DNA from: Gymnothorax reevesii | Lineage: Eukaryota > Chordata > Actinopteri > Anguilliformes > Muraenidae | Direction: 5' to 3' | Assembly (NCBI GenBank): GCA_029721435.1 | Contig: CM056587.1 | Coordinates: 13,475,167 to 13,539,166, forward strand | Length of the DNA: 64,000 bases | Shown here: positions 45,720 through 56,520 of the stretch, piece by piece | Layout: each line of letters starts with the position of its first letter | Numbering within the stretch: position 1 is the stretch's first letter | The notes under the pieces: generated by a model | What the model was told of the DNA's origin: nothing | The model's database searches: none | What the model saw: the letters and a program-made list of their open reading frames with translations, nothing else | Position numbers and translations under genes: made by a program

Positions 45720-47330
45720 GAGAAAAGCTCACTGTCACCACTTTTCAGCACACAAATTTCTTTAAACCACTTCTCTTCTTTTGTAAGAATATATTTAGTC
45801 AGTTATCAGCTTTAACCTGCAGCGCTAAAGGAATAAACTGGCTTTCATGTATTTATTTATTTGCCTGAGCAGCTTTAAGAAATTTGATAGAAAAAAAGTC
45901 TCTAAACCTCAAAGGGTCTGATAGACATGGGTAGACAGTTTAAAACACTGACTCTTACAGAAAATATATTATCGCAACTCAGTACTTCATAGACATGATG
46001 GGACATTGCCTCTTCATAAAGAAGAAACCGCTGAAAGGGAAAAAAGATTGAAATTCATGTCAACAGTCGAATTCTGATTTGAGAGATACAAAAATTTGTC
46101 TACTGATCGGCACTGTGGATAAATAAGTCTTCACTGTAAGCGCGCAAGAACAAGGGATGTACTTAATATGTCATAGGTGTACTTTTCAGGTCAGCAGAGC
46201 GATATGGTTGCATCACGTTTGGGAGACGGAGTTTAACCTCTCAAGAACAACACATTAGATCTGATGAAGCAGACTGCACTGAAATCTTTGGCTCATCAAG
46301 GCCCTCCGATAGAAAGCTGGTTCCGGTTCCGCGAGAGCGGCAGGCAGTACGGGCCCTGAGCTTGTTTTAATGATTCGAGAGGCAAGCAGGAAGTCAACCT
46401 TCAAAATCCCATGATTCATCTTTGTTCGTCTCCCACAGCGCACTGCAGCCGCACCGGGTCAGATGGCATCAGTAAAACATTCACTCTCCCAATTTCTGAG
46501 ATGATACCACAGGCGTAACTTTCTCATCTCTTGGTTATTTGGTCATTCCTCAGCTGGAACTCTGACTTGTAATAAGGCCCCGAGAGCTAATCCAGCGATA
46601 GCGGCTAACCGCTCCCGTCTCGGCATTTGCTTTTCCCAAAGACCCCGAGCCCCGATATTACGGTTAGCATTCCAGCGCCCTGACGGGTCAGTGACCCGGA
46701 GACCCGACAGGGAAATAATTAAACTAACGACTGCCAACCTAGAGGCCACGCCAACGATTCTATCCGTCTCCGAGCGAGGGAAAACACACTTGTCTGAGTA
46801 CGCTGAGCTACGGTACACGCCGTGACGAGCCATAATTGCATTCGCAGATTATTTTTCAGTTTTCCTCTCGTGGTTTGTGCAGTCGCTCGTCTCAGAAGTC
46901 TTGGGAAACAGGAGGGAGGAATGAGAAAAATGCAGCTGCCTGCTTTTCCCTGGGATCTGAGACTACAGAGAAAATCAGTGGGGCTGTTTTTCACAGATCC
47001 TCAGAGGCAAAATATGCTGAAACAAACCTTCCAAGAGATTAGGGCTATAGCAGGACGCTTATATTTATTATTTTGGGCAATATTTTTCTGTTTAGACTGG
47101 GGAGGGAGGACTGTTCGCACCCCTGATGTCTCCAACAGTAGAACAACCCACAGAGTTTTTTACACATTACAAATAACATATTTGATACATTCTCACCATC
47201 AAATTTTCATTTTTAATACCAGCTTGTTGAGACTGCATTTGTAATGTTCTCATTTGTATGCTGTAATACTGTAGAGGGGCTGTGTCAGTACAACATTCCC
47301 ATCAATTATTACAATAAAATTATGCACATC
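45720..47330. other. Intron upstream of K1, CpG-bearing block, no exon found
   Basis: 46550-46835 is CpG-rich (CGATAGCGGCTAACCGCTCCCGTC) with a 96-codon minus ATG frame (46543-46833) that has neither a signal peptide nor a recognised domain. It could be a regulatory element, and function is unknown. Confidence 0.4.
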
Positions 47331-47334
47331 CCGG

Positions 47335-47505
47335 CTTGTCCAGGGGCACTTGATGTTATCCGGAAAGAGCTGCTGTGGGTGCAGGCTTTCATTTAAACTA
47401 AACTGTTCCATACCTGATACTACTAAACAAGGTTTTCAGCAAAGACTGTAGGTGTCTAACAGCTTGGTTGACATGAAATCCTGCACCCACACTGGCTGCA
47501 TCAGA
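47335..47505. repeat. Hairpin MITE-like palindrome
   Basis: GCTGTGGGTGCAGGCTTTCATTT (left) pairs with the inverted CATGAAATCCTGCACCCACAC (right) about 90 bp apart. It resembles the hAT-type palindromic MITE architecture seen elsewhere in the window, but no clear target duplication was read. Confidence 0.5.
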
Positions 47506-47509
47506 ATCA

Positions 47510-49600
47510 GAGTTTGAGTACCTCTAAGCTAAACCACTACAGATTTACACGCCCCAGTATTCTGTCCGCACAGAATGTCGCATGCACAAATATGGAACAG
47601 GCAAGCCTCTAATATCCGAAAAAAAAAAAAAAAACATCTTTCAAATTCAGTTTCTCAATATTACTGTCAGGTAACTTCTTGAGCTGCCTCTAGGCAGTGT
47701 TCCTTCAGCCAAATATGCTGCCACTGGTTTGGTCAACAAGAGAAATTAAGCCCTAAATATATCTCTATGAAATGGCTTCATTTCAAATGGAATTATGGGA
47801 TATGAAGCAGAAAAAAACAAAGTTTTCTGACAAGCAGTGAACGGAGGGTGGCATAAATCTACCCACTCTGACGAACTAAAGAGGGATGCTTGAAACTAAC
47901 TGCAGGCACTGTGGGCCTTCAACACCTGACATGGGGCTGGTGGGCTCCTCAAGCCTAAGTTGTTAAAATAAAAATTATTTTTTCCTTCATGGTTTTCACT
48001 GACCCTGAAATGCTTCATCTCAATTTTTTACAATCCTGCAGAGGGCATCCTAAAATTCTTTACAACATGTCGAGCGTGTTCTGATATCTTTATAGTGATG
48101 AGCAGAAATGCCAACACAAATAACGCTTCCCCAGAACATCTGTGGAATTTCCTTTTCTGGTGCGCTGAAATGAGCGGGTCTTAAACTGGACGCTTAAGAC
48201 AGCAAAAACAGCCGTAAAAAACAAGACCCTTTCGCGCCAAACATATTGAACACTGGCTGTCGTCCAAGCTTCTGCTAAATGTGGCTGGATTTGTACAGTG
48301 AATCAGTCCAGACATGCTATGCGAAATGTTTGGGTGGAAACTGTTGATGTCGGTGCTCAGTGGAAAGTGACAATTTCTACTTCAGCAGACAACGATCGCA
48401 ACAACAGCACTTGGCGATTAACCAAAGCTAAGTCAATGAAACAACAAAGATATGAGTTACATAGGCTGCATGCTCATGCAGAGATTGAACTTTAGACAAG
48501 GTGTGTGCCTCTCTAAAACCACTAATGTCACAGGTAGTATTACAATGAAATTCAAAAGCACTGACTAAATCACAATCCCCAACACACGCAGCGAGTCACC
48601 CATGACTTACAGTAGAGTGCAGAACGCATCCAGTAAATTACGAAACCAGCAAGCAATGACAAGCACATTAGTGATTAACGCTCCTTAAAAAAAGAGACAG
48701 TGACTTAACCTACATATTCAGATCGTGCAGCATTGCACACACCCCAGTAGTATTGGCAATAGTTTACAGCTATTACTATATTGCAATAGTTTACAGCTAA
48801 GAGTGCATCAGCAAAAGATCAATAGCACGTGGATATGACCAGCATTGGCAGAAGATCGGTCTAACCCGCAAGGCACAAAGGCCTGATACTGACTCACTGC
48901 CAATAGCTGGGATTATCCATGAAGGGTCGCACCTTCAGTCAACACAAAGGAAGACGAATAGTTCCGCAAAGTCGATGTATATGATGACGAATCTGAATCA
49001 AATCCTGCTCTGCAGTGCCTTCCTCAAGTGAGTAAGGCTGAAGTCACCATCACATCCCAGAGGAAATGGGTCACTTTCAACGAAGCAGTTTTCATTGCCG
49101 CAGCTCCACATCAATTTGTCTTAATCAGAGTAACAGTCTTTCAGAACACAGAAAGCAAAACTGAGAGACAGAAAATATTAGAATTAGAGAGAGTTAGATA
49201 CAGCTTGGTTTCCATGGCGATGAAAGTCTTGTCAAATTATATGGATCCCGCAGCTTAGAAGGAACGCTGATGCTTTTAGCAGTTACTGCAAAACTCAGAT
49301 CAAAGCCCCTAAAAGCAGGCACTCCCTGAACTGGATCAAATAAAGACACGGTACGGCATTGCTCTGCTGAATTACTCTGTAGAAACAGCTGGCTTTCATC
49401 TGAAATTGTTTTAGGTGAGGAAATCTTTATGACTAGTAATGTTACGATCAGAAATAAACAGGGTGACAACAGTAGCAGACTTCATAAAAGTTAGCAGTCA
49501 ATTGCTAACTACTGTTTAACATCATGTTTTCCAGTCACTTTCATTAAGCAGATTGGCACTGAAGACTCAAGTTGGTCAAGCATGTGAAATTCTTGCTGTA
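47510..49600. other. No gene recognised
   Basis: Searched on the minus strand for a tfpi signal-peptide exon. The only hydrophobic stretch (about 49480-49410, SLLLLSPCLFLIVTLLVIK) lacks an in-frame ATG, with TGA immediately upstream. Confidence 0.4.
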
Positions 49601-49606
49601 CATTTA

Positions 49607-50101
49607 TGCTGCGTTTCATTTGTATTTGGAAGTCAGAATTTCCGAGTTCTGAGTCGGAAGTTTCAACTGGAACGCCCCCTGAGGTTGGATTTCCGACTCA
49701 GAAAGTCGGAGAATCTTCACTACCCCCGAGTTAACATTTGCAGATGGCTCCCCCGGTGTAAACAGTAATTAGAAGCTCTTGCAATGTTCCGTTTATTGCT
49801 TCTGACTCGTGTTTGTCCCACTAAATCAGCTGTATACATTGTTCGACTTTCATTTAAGGAAATCCACTGAGTTTGACGGTTGCAGAAGGACCGCATATTT
49901 GTCCAGAAGTTGCTTATATTCGGGCAAGGCAAACGCGAGAATAGCTTACGTAGACGTGACCATCTTGTTTTACTACTCTTCTTCCCGGTTAATGGCGGTT
50001 GGCAACTTTTTTCCGACTTTGTAACTGGAACGCTGATAACTCGCCTGTGACGTCATTCCTAGCTCCGACCTCCGACTTCCGGGGTAAATGGAACGCAGCA
50101 T
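49607..50101. mobile_element. DNA transposon/MITE with 'TGCTGCGTTYCATTT' ends
   Basis: It begins TGCTGCGTTTCATTTGTATTTGGAAGTC and ends with the inverse of TGCTGCGTTCCATTTACCCCGGAAGTC. Internal CCGACTCAGAAAGTCGG and AACTGGAACGC motifs recur in both arms. The length is about 495 bp and it has no transposase. Confidence 0.72.
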
Positions 50102-50102
50102 T

Positions 50103-50178
50103 CGCTTCATAATGTTCAAGACTTTCTCAATTTGAGACAGATCAAAACTGCAACCAGGCCAATCCAACAGCACCACTT
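50103..50178 (-). pseudogene. Tc1 transposase fragment
   Basis: The minus frame VLLDWPGCSFDLSQIEKVLN IMKRML resembles the Tc1 VLDWPSQSPDLNPIEHLW.IMKR block. It is a short orphan fragment abutting the 49.6-kb MITE. Confidence 0.65.
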
Positions 50179-50779
50179 GTTATTAACCAGACCAGGAACT
50201 AAATGTGGAGGCAGATTACAATCCAGTAATAGGGTTTATTGACTAATATGACAGAAAATGGAAGGAAGCCCAGAGCAGAATTACGCTGTTCAGTTCAGAT
50301 CTTCTGGTCAGGCAGCGTGGGTGAGGTCAGTGCCCGGCGGCCCAAGATGATGCCAGACAGAGTCATATGGCAGGATGAAGAAGTTTAGTAGGAACACGGT
50401 CCCAATCCTGATGATCATAGAAGGCTTGGGAGCTTGTTCCTTATAAACTGAATAGAGGAACAAACTGAGGGTGAATCATCACAAACACAGACCCAGTCCT
50501 GGAGACCGTGAGAAAGGCTTGGGGACCTTGTTCCCATTAACTGAACAAGGAGGAGCACTTCCATATATTACCATCATTAAAGGTTATGTTTGGCTTTCAA
50601 AAAGCTGAGCTTTAATTAAAAATAGTGATGTGCAAAAATGCATATAGCATGTGACAATTCAGCAACTTGCAAACTCAAAGGACGGGATATAAATATGTCA
50701 CACACTTGAGGAGATAAGGCACAGCCTAATAAAGGGAAGCATGCAAGATGCAAACCAATCCAAAGAGACAATATTTCTA

Positions 50780-51189
50780 TTTTTTTTTTTTTTTTTTTTA
50801 ATTTGGCAACTCCAATCCAAACCGAATCTGGAATGCTCAATCTGAGAACTATGTACAAGGCTTGCTCGTGTGCAACCCCCTGTTGCCAGCTCAGGAGAGA
50901 GAGACAGTCTCCTCCGAAGCACGCGCCCGTCAGCCCCTGCATCTTTACACTCATTGGTCAAAACCTTCGCAAGTTCAGAATGATGGCGGAGGATACCCGA
51001 ACATGAGTAAGCTTAGAATCTCACTAACGAGCGCCCAGCTGACCAGCAGGAGGTGCTTGATCAATGAACAAGGCAAACATCATTTTTAATTTCCCTTCCC
51101 GGCAGTCCCTTCCCAATGTACATTCCCACAGCACTTTAGCCAATCATGCGCCGTTCCGAAAAAGCTGCCGACGACTGCTGGTTGGTACT
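50780..51189 (-). mobile_element. tRNA-SINE, 5'-truncated copy
   Basis: Oriented on the minus strand: the A tail is the T-run at 50780-50799, and the body matches 51521-51930. The tRNA-like head is missing. It is flanked by an 18-bp duplication (50762-50779 and 51190-51207, 17 of 18 identical), proving a retrotransposed insertion truncated at its 5' end. Confidence 0.85.
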
Positions 51190-51520
51190 AAAGACACAAT
51201 ATTTCTACTGCACAAGCAGGCTGCGGGATGGGAGAGACAGACGGCATTCACACAAGAGCTGGGACAGCACTGGCTGTGCAGCCATGGTGTTTATCATCTG
51301 TGCCCTTTTAATGCACCACAGTTCAAGCAGATTCCCTCCATTTTCTTGTCCACTTTACAGGGTGAAATGACCAAAATCCTACCGATTTGTCACTGGGAGG
51401 CATTGATCTCAAAGTGATGGACTATAAACTTACGCATCCTGCCGAAAAATTGGTCGTTCTCAAGACCTTGACCCGCCTTTGCTCCAGGGGGGACTGGAGC
51501 TTTTTTTGGTGGCTCTTTTC

Positions 51521-52015
51521 TTTTTTTTTTTTTTAAATTTGGCATCTCCAATCCCACCCGAATCTGGAATGCCCAATTGGGGAACTATGTACAAAGCTTG
51601 CTCGTATGCGACCCCTTGCTGCCAACTCAGGATAGTGAGACAGTTCACGGCTCTCCTCCGTAGCACGTGCCTGTCTACCACTGATTCTTATACACTCATT
51701 GGTTGAATCTTCGCAAGTTCAGAAGGAGGGCGGAGGATACCCGGACATGAACCAACCCGGAGTCTTCCTGACGAGCGCCCGTCTGGCCAACAGGAGGCGA
51801 TGGAGCAACGAACAAAGCTGATATATTGTAGACCCAAATCCGGCAGTCCCTTCCCAATTTGAAACCCTGTAGCGCGATGGCCAATTGTGCGCTACTCTGA
51901 AAAGGCTGCCGACCTCTGCCGGTGGGTACGCCGGGGCTCAAACTCGCGACGTGGTGATCACCTCTGCGCTGCAGAGTAGTGCTTTAACCTTGTGAGCCAC
52001 CCGGCAGCTCTTAGA
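51521..52015 (-). mobile_element. tRNA-SINE, full-length copy (~495 bp)
   Basis: Read on the minus strand it starts GAGCTGCCGGGTGGCTCACA, AGGTTAAAGC (A-box-like), then GCGAGTTTGAGCCCCGGC (B-box-like), a long unrelated body, and an A tail (T-run about 51521-51534). The flanking duplication is GGCTCTTTTC (51511-51520 and 52016-52025). The Pol III promoter boxes make it the likely parent type of the truncated copy at 50.8 kb. Confidence 0.83.
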
Positions 52016-52443
52016 GGCTCTTTTCATACTGCAACATAATTAGCTCACCTGTTCAGCACCACCTGTTTCACATCACCTTATTATTGCAATGAAAAAAAAG
52101 TAGGGGATATTGGAAATTCAAGGTCAATAACAAAATAATTATTGTGTTTTGGATAAAATAACTAACTGCAATGAAGATAACATGAACTGCTCTAAAACAG
52201 AGCACCGAAACGCAACCAGTGGAGTGCACGCGCTGCATGTGGAAATCCCAAACACGTGGCTGCAGGGTGCAAATTTGAATTTGACACAATAGGGAAAGGT
52301 CATCTACTCCCTTGCGATCGAGACATCTTTCATTCTGATAGCTTCTGACTGTAATCCTTTGTTGATTTTGTTTATCTGAGACATCCTTTGATTGTTTTTT
52401 TTCACACAGAGATGTCTCCGACGTGCTGAACGTCTAATGCGTT

Positions 52444-52578
52444 GGTATGCTTGAAACTGGCAGCCGTCAGTCTGAGGTTGCCAATTTCTTCGCCATTTCC
52501 CAGTCAGTGATTAGCAGATTATGGAGCAGGTATCAGCAAACCCATAATGTTGATGATCGATGCCGTTCAGGGTGCTGA
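52444..52578 (+). pseudogene. Tc1 transposase N-terminal HTH fragment
   Basis: The frame reads GMLETGSRQSEVANFFAISQ, SVISRLWSRYQQTHNVDDRC RSGC then TGA. This matches the first paired-like helix-turn-helix of Tc1 transposases (ML..G.SQ..VA..F.VSQS.ISRLW.RY..TG.V.DRPRSGRPR). The fragment stops at the linker, and no core follows. Confidence 0.78.
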
Positions 52579-52589
52579 TTAGTAAGGTG

Positions 52590-54285
52590 AATTTGTATAC
52601 AGGTTCAGAGAAATCGCACTCAAACAGCAACTCAGATCGCAAACTGCAAACTTTTTTGGAGTTGGGGCTGTATAAAGACCAAGTTTATAATCACTGTATT
52701 GATGTACGTAAGACAGATGGCTGACATGTTCCTCTAAATACTTTTGTACATATCTTTAAAGCCTACAACCGGACACAAAAGAGAAACATTCAGTCTTGAT
52801 AAAGATTGCATTTTACGATTAATAGAAGAACAATGACGTTGTTTGCTTCCTATGGTACTTTGCTTCATATCACAAGACCACTCTCCGTTGAAGTTTTACA
52901 TGTCCAAAATTCTTTCCTTCGAATACACCTCCGTTCTACAGAGATTTATACGCATTCAGGTATAAGAGCTGTGTTCTGGGGTCCACTTCTGAGAATCACC
53001 CCCGAGCAGCGGGCTCTATTGTCTTATACACCTGACATTACCTGGATGAATCCAATCGTCTTCCCCGTGACTTTGAGTATAAACAGAGAAATGTAACATT
53101 CCAGTAGCCGTAACTGCTAACCAGCCCCTTGATTTATGAGAAAAATGGGACAGTCTAAAGCCCCAGCATGCACAGTTACTATCTGACCCCCTGATTTCTC
53201 ACAGAAATGGTCCATTGGTATGTTCATTACACCCAGCTGCTCACCATTCCCTGGATTTATCAGTCAGCCATCTGGAGAGTTCATAAAATGGCCAATTTCC
53301 TCCCATATAGGCTAATTATCGATTCTCAGACGGCCTTTGTCACATCCAAACCGCGGTTGTGTGTGACAACAGATTATTTTAAATAATGAATTGTCTCTGA
53401 GCTGCGGCATGTGGTTTAGTTTGAACTGAACATAAGTTTCACAACCTCCTCAGGGCCTAACCTGGGCTCCACATGACAGACGCATCTGAGACACACATCT
53501 TAGCAATCTGAGCAAGTTAGTCATATCCCTCTCAGGGCACACTCACGGATGAGCACCCTGCACAACACTCGCTGAACGTGTTCAGCAGGCACACACATAT
53601 ATGTCACTACCATTAAAACGTTAATGAGGCAGCGTACATCCATCCTCCGCCATATGAGCAAATGAACGAATGAATGGAAGAAGAAAAAAATGGCATCTTT
53701 CGTTGTTCCTTTTAAGACAATCAAAGGATCCATTTCAACCTGAGAGAAGAACCAATCGTGATTTTATGATATGGTCTGCCCATTTGCGCTCGTACAAACC
53801 AGTGCATGGGATTCTGCCATCAATGACTACATTTACAAAATCTTATGTTTTTGCCCTTACTTTGTTCTTATGCCCTTACAGACAATATTCCTATAAAGCA
53901 GTTTACATCACAGATGAAAACTGATATTCCGGTTATTATGCAGGCTCTGTGTGCTCCAATTAAAAAAATTTTCATTCTTTCATCCTCCCTCTAGAAAAGC
54001 TTGGCGTTGCAATATTTGCACATATCTAAAAGCCAGTTGATACTCAGGTCTCAAGAAGGCAACGATTCTCCTTCTGATCAGAAATGTGGAGTTTTGCTTT
54101 GTACGTGCAATTTAACCTCAGCCCTGCACTCAGTCAGTGTGTTGATGCACAGAGCTGACTGTAAACAGGCAAGAGACAGTCTGTCTGCAGTAAAACCACA
54201 AATGAGACGCATATTCCTAAATCGCTGAAGATAAGTCTCAAGAAGAATGCTTCTGAAACCTGAAACATACTGACACATCAGCACC
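52590..54285. other. No gene recognised
   Basis: Short frames only, with no transposon end or tandem repeat noted. Confidence 0.4.
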
Positions 54286-54289
54286 AACA

Positions 54290-54950
54290 CCACTGCAACA
54301 GACACACAGAAATGTCAGCAGTAACACAACTCTAACAGACCCAGAAACAGTAGCATAACACTACTGCAACAGACACTCAGAGGCAGCAGCGGTAACACTA
54401 CTCCAATAGACACAAACAAACAGTAGCAGCAACACAGCTCTAACAGACACACAGAATCAGTAGCAGTAACAGTGCTGTCACAGACACACAGAATCAGTAG
54501 CAGTAACACTAATGTAATAGACACACAGACACAGTAGCTGTAACACTGCTTTAACAGACACGGAGACAGTGGCAGTAAATAACAGACACACAGAATCAGT
54601 AGCAGTAACACTGCTGTAACAGACACACAGAAACTGTCAGTAAATAAGAGACACACAGAATCAGTAGCAGTAACACTAATGTAATAGACACACAGACACA
54701 GTAGCTGTAACACTGCTTTAACAGACACGGAGACAGTGGCAGTAAATAACAGACACACAGAATCAGTAGCAGTAACACTGCTGTAACAGACACACAGAAA
54801 GAGTAGCAATAACACAACTCTAACAGGCACAGAATCAGCAGCAGTAACACTAATGTAATAGACACATAGACACAGTAGCTGTAGTACTACTCTAACAGAC
54901 ACACAGAAACAGTGGTAGTACACAGACGCAGAAGCAGTAAGGCTGGAAAT
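54290..54950 (+). repeat. Minisatellite, ~30-36-bp unit with ~167-bp higher-order period
   Basis: Units of CAGACACACAGAATCAGTAG, CAGTAACACTGCTGTAA. The landmark AATGTAATAGACACA recurs at 54511, 54678 and 54852 (periods 167 and 174). A 217-codon minus frame (54315-54968) traverses it, giving SVCLLFTATVSVSVKAVLQL-like repeats that mimic membrane segments. I do not call it a gene. Confidence 0.88.
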
Positions 54951-54989
54951 ATACTTGCAGTTGAACAATGCATTCTCGCAGTTATGCTA

Positions 54990-55425
54990 GGTTCCCACTA
55001 TCACGATTCGTGGCGCAACTGAAATCGTGGTCTTAATCATGGTGATCCTATCAGATCTTGAGGTCAGTCGTGGCAATTGTGCTGCTCGTAGAAAAGTTTT
55101 GGACGGTTCAAAAAATGTCCTAAAATCAACACGATTAACTGTCAATCGTGATCATCGCATCACCTCGTATCCAAACCTGAAATTTTAAGCCGCTTTCACA
55201 CTGGACGCAAAACTAATTTTTCACATGACAGATTACATTCAAAGTCAATGCAAAGACAGTGCGTGTATTCGCGTCTTTGCATTGACTTTGAATGCAATCT
55301 GTCGTGCGAAAAATTTGTTTCGCGCCTGGTGTGAATGCACCTTCAGAGAAGTTCCAACGATAAGCTATGAATGGCCAATCGTGGCGTTCGTAACGGAGCA
55401 CGGAGCGCGGGACAGTGGGAACTAA
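54990..55425. mobile_element. MITE with 'GTTCCCACTRTC' ends, interrupted
   Basis: The left end GGTTCCCACTATCACG and the right end (inverted) AGTTCCCACTGTCCCG bracket a segment rich in CGTGATCATCGCATCACC / CCAATCGTGGCGTTCG. It is split by the snap-back MITE at 55187-55343. No transposase. Confidence 0.6.
55187..55343. mobile_element. Snap-back MITE, copy 2
   Basis: AAGCCGCTTTCACACTGGACGC...ATTACATTCAAAGTCAATGC | GCATTGACTTTGAATGCAAT...GCGCCTGGTGTGAATGCACC. Same palindromic family as 36802-36952, and again inside another element. Confidence 0.82.
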
Positions 55426-55934
55426 GCATTATCTGGCATATGTCTTTAAAGAATTCACATACTTTCCCTTGCAGTACGTGCGTTTCCAGAGGACTGTAGT
55501 TGGGGGGCATCTGAGAATTCAATCAAACAGCTTTGCTTGATGTAAACAAGCGGCAACACTCAAGGAGTTTAGCTCATGGATAATGCTACTACACTGCCCC
55601 TACCATTTACTGCAGATGCATACTGCTCCCTGCAAACGCGTCACATTCAATTTTGAGGACACATGCTATGCGCCAAACAGATGCTGGATACGCATGGCAG
55701 CCATCTTGGGTCCGCGTACTACTCTAACAGACACACAGAAACGGCAGTCATTACACCTCTCTTGCAGAAACAGCAGAAGTGTATGATAAATGATAAGTGT
55801 AAAGGCCTGGTGACGATAAATCATTGCCCAGCATCCAGACAGTTCAGTCCTGACCCTACACTTAATTACAGCCACGCCTAACAGGGAAAACTCATGAGCG
55901 ACCAACTTTCACATACGGAGGCAAGCACACGCGA

Positions 55935-56160
55935 ACGCACACATTTGTACTTATGAGGACATTGTATTGACTTACATTAATTCCGTATAACCTCTAGTTA
56001 AATATAACCTTAACTCAATTATTCCCATCCCTAACCCTAATCCCATCTTAACCATCATTGTAACTGTAACTCTAACTTTAACCAATTAACCATAATCCAT
56101 TTAACCATAAAAGGTTAAATTGATATTTAACCTTTAGCTCCCAGTCAAGATTTTAGTGGA
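55935..56160 (+). repeat. Dispersed 'tatgaggacattgtattgacttacatt' repeat with CCCTAA-like tail
   Basis: The opening TTATGAGGACATTGTATTGAC is followed by degenerate ...ATAACC, TAACCCTAATCCC, TTAACCATC steps. It is a familiar fish interspersed repeat and not a telomeric array. Confidence 0.55.
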
Positions 56161-56520
56161 ATATGAACTCTAAATCTTAACATTTTTACAGCAGCATTGC
56201 TGTTTGATTCCAAGTGCTTTCAATAAACACAAGAAGACTCTTGCATCTTCCTGCTAGAGGAAACTGTATGAGGTTTATGATTGGACTGTTTACAAAAGCA
56301 CAGAATATATTCAAGGACCTAGTCTTTTCAGAAAACTGATGTTATCTGATTCATTAACAAACAACAACCAGCCGCTTCATCTGATCGAATAATGGCAGCG
56401 CTAAATGAATGGTCAATGCCAACTGATTCTCCTAGGTTTTAGGCTTATAAAATATTACAACAGTACAAGTCCTTACATCATCGTGAAATGCATTTGCAAT
56501 TCATTTCTGAAAAATGAACA

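Noticed and set aside
26574..45751. Assignment of the Kunitz exons to tfpi2 or to another multi-Kunitz inhibitor
   Set aside because: K1 (CALKMDEGPCKA) and K2 (EPGPCRG...GECDRFFYGGC) match TFPI. The TFPI2 K2 has an irregular loop absent here, and no WAP or other domain is nearby.
46543..46833. 96-codon ATG-led minus frame upstream of K1
   Set aside because: No signal peptide, no domain, and it lies in a CpG-rich block where open frames are long by composition.
49194..49484. Hydrophobic minus-strand stretch SLLLLSPCLFLIVTLLVIK as the tfpi signal exon
   Set aside because: An in-frame TGA lies immediately upstream and there is no ATG. The nearby ATG (49485) is in another frame that soon stops.
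54315..54968. 217-codon minus-strand frame resembling a multi-pass membrane protein
   Set aside because: It is the translation of a minisatellite. The peptide repeats with the DNA unit and no splice or start context supports it.
55935..56110. Telomere-like CCCTAA steps as an interstitial telomere
   Set aside because: The steps are degenerate and belong to a familiar fish interspersed repeat that starts with TATGAGGACATT.
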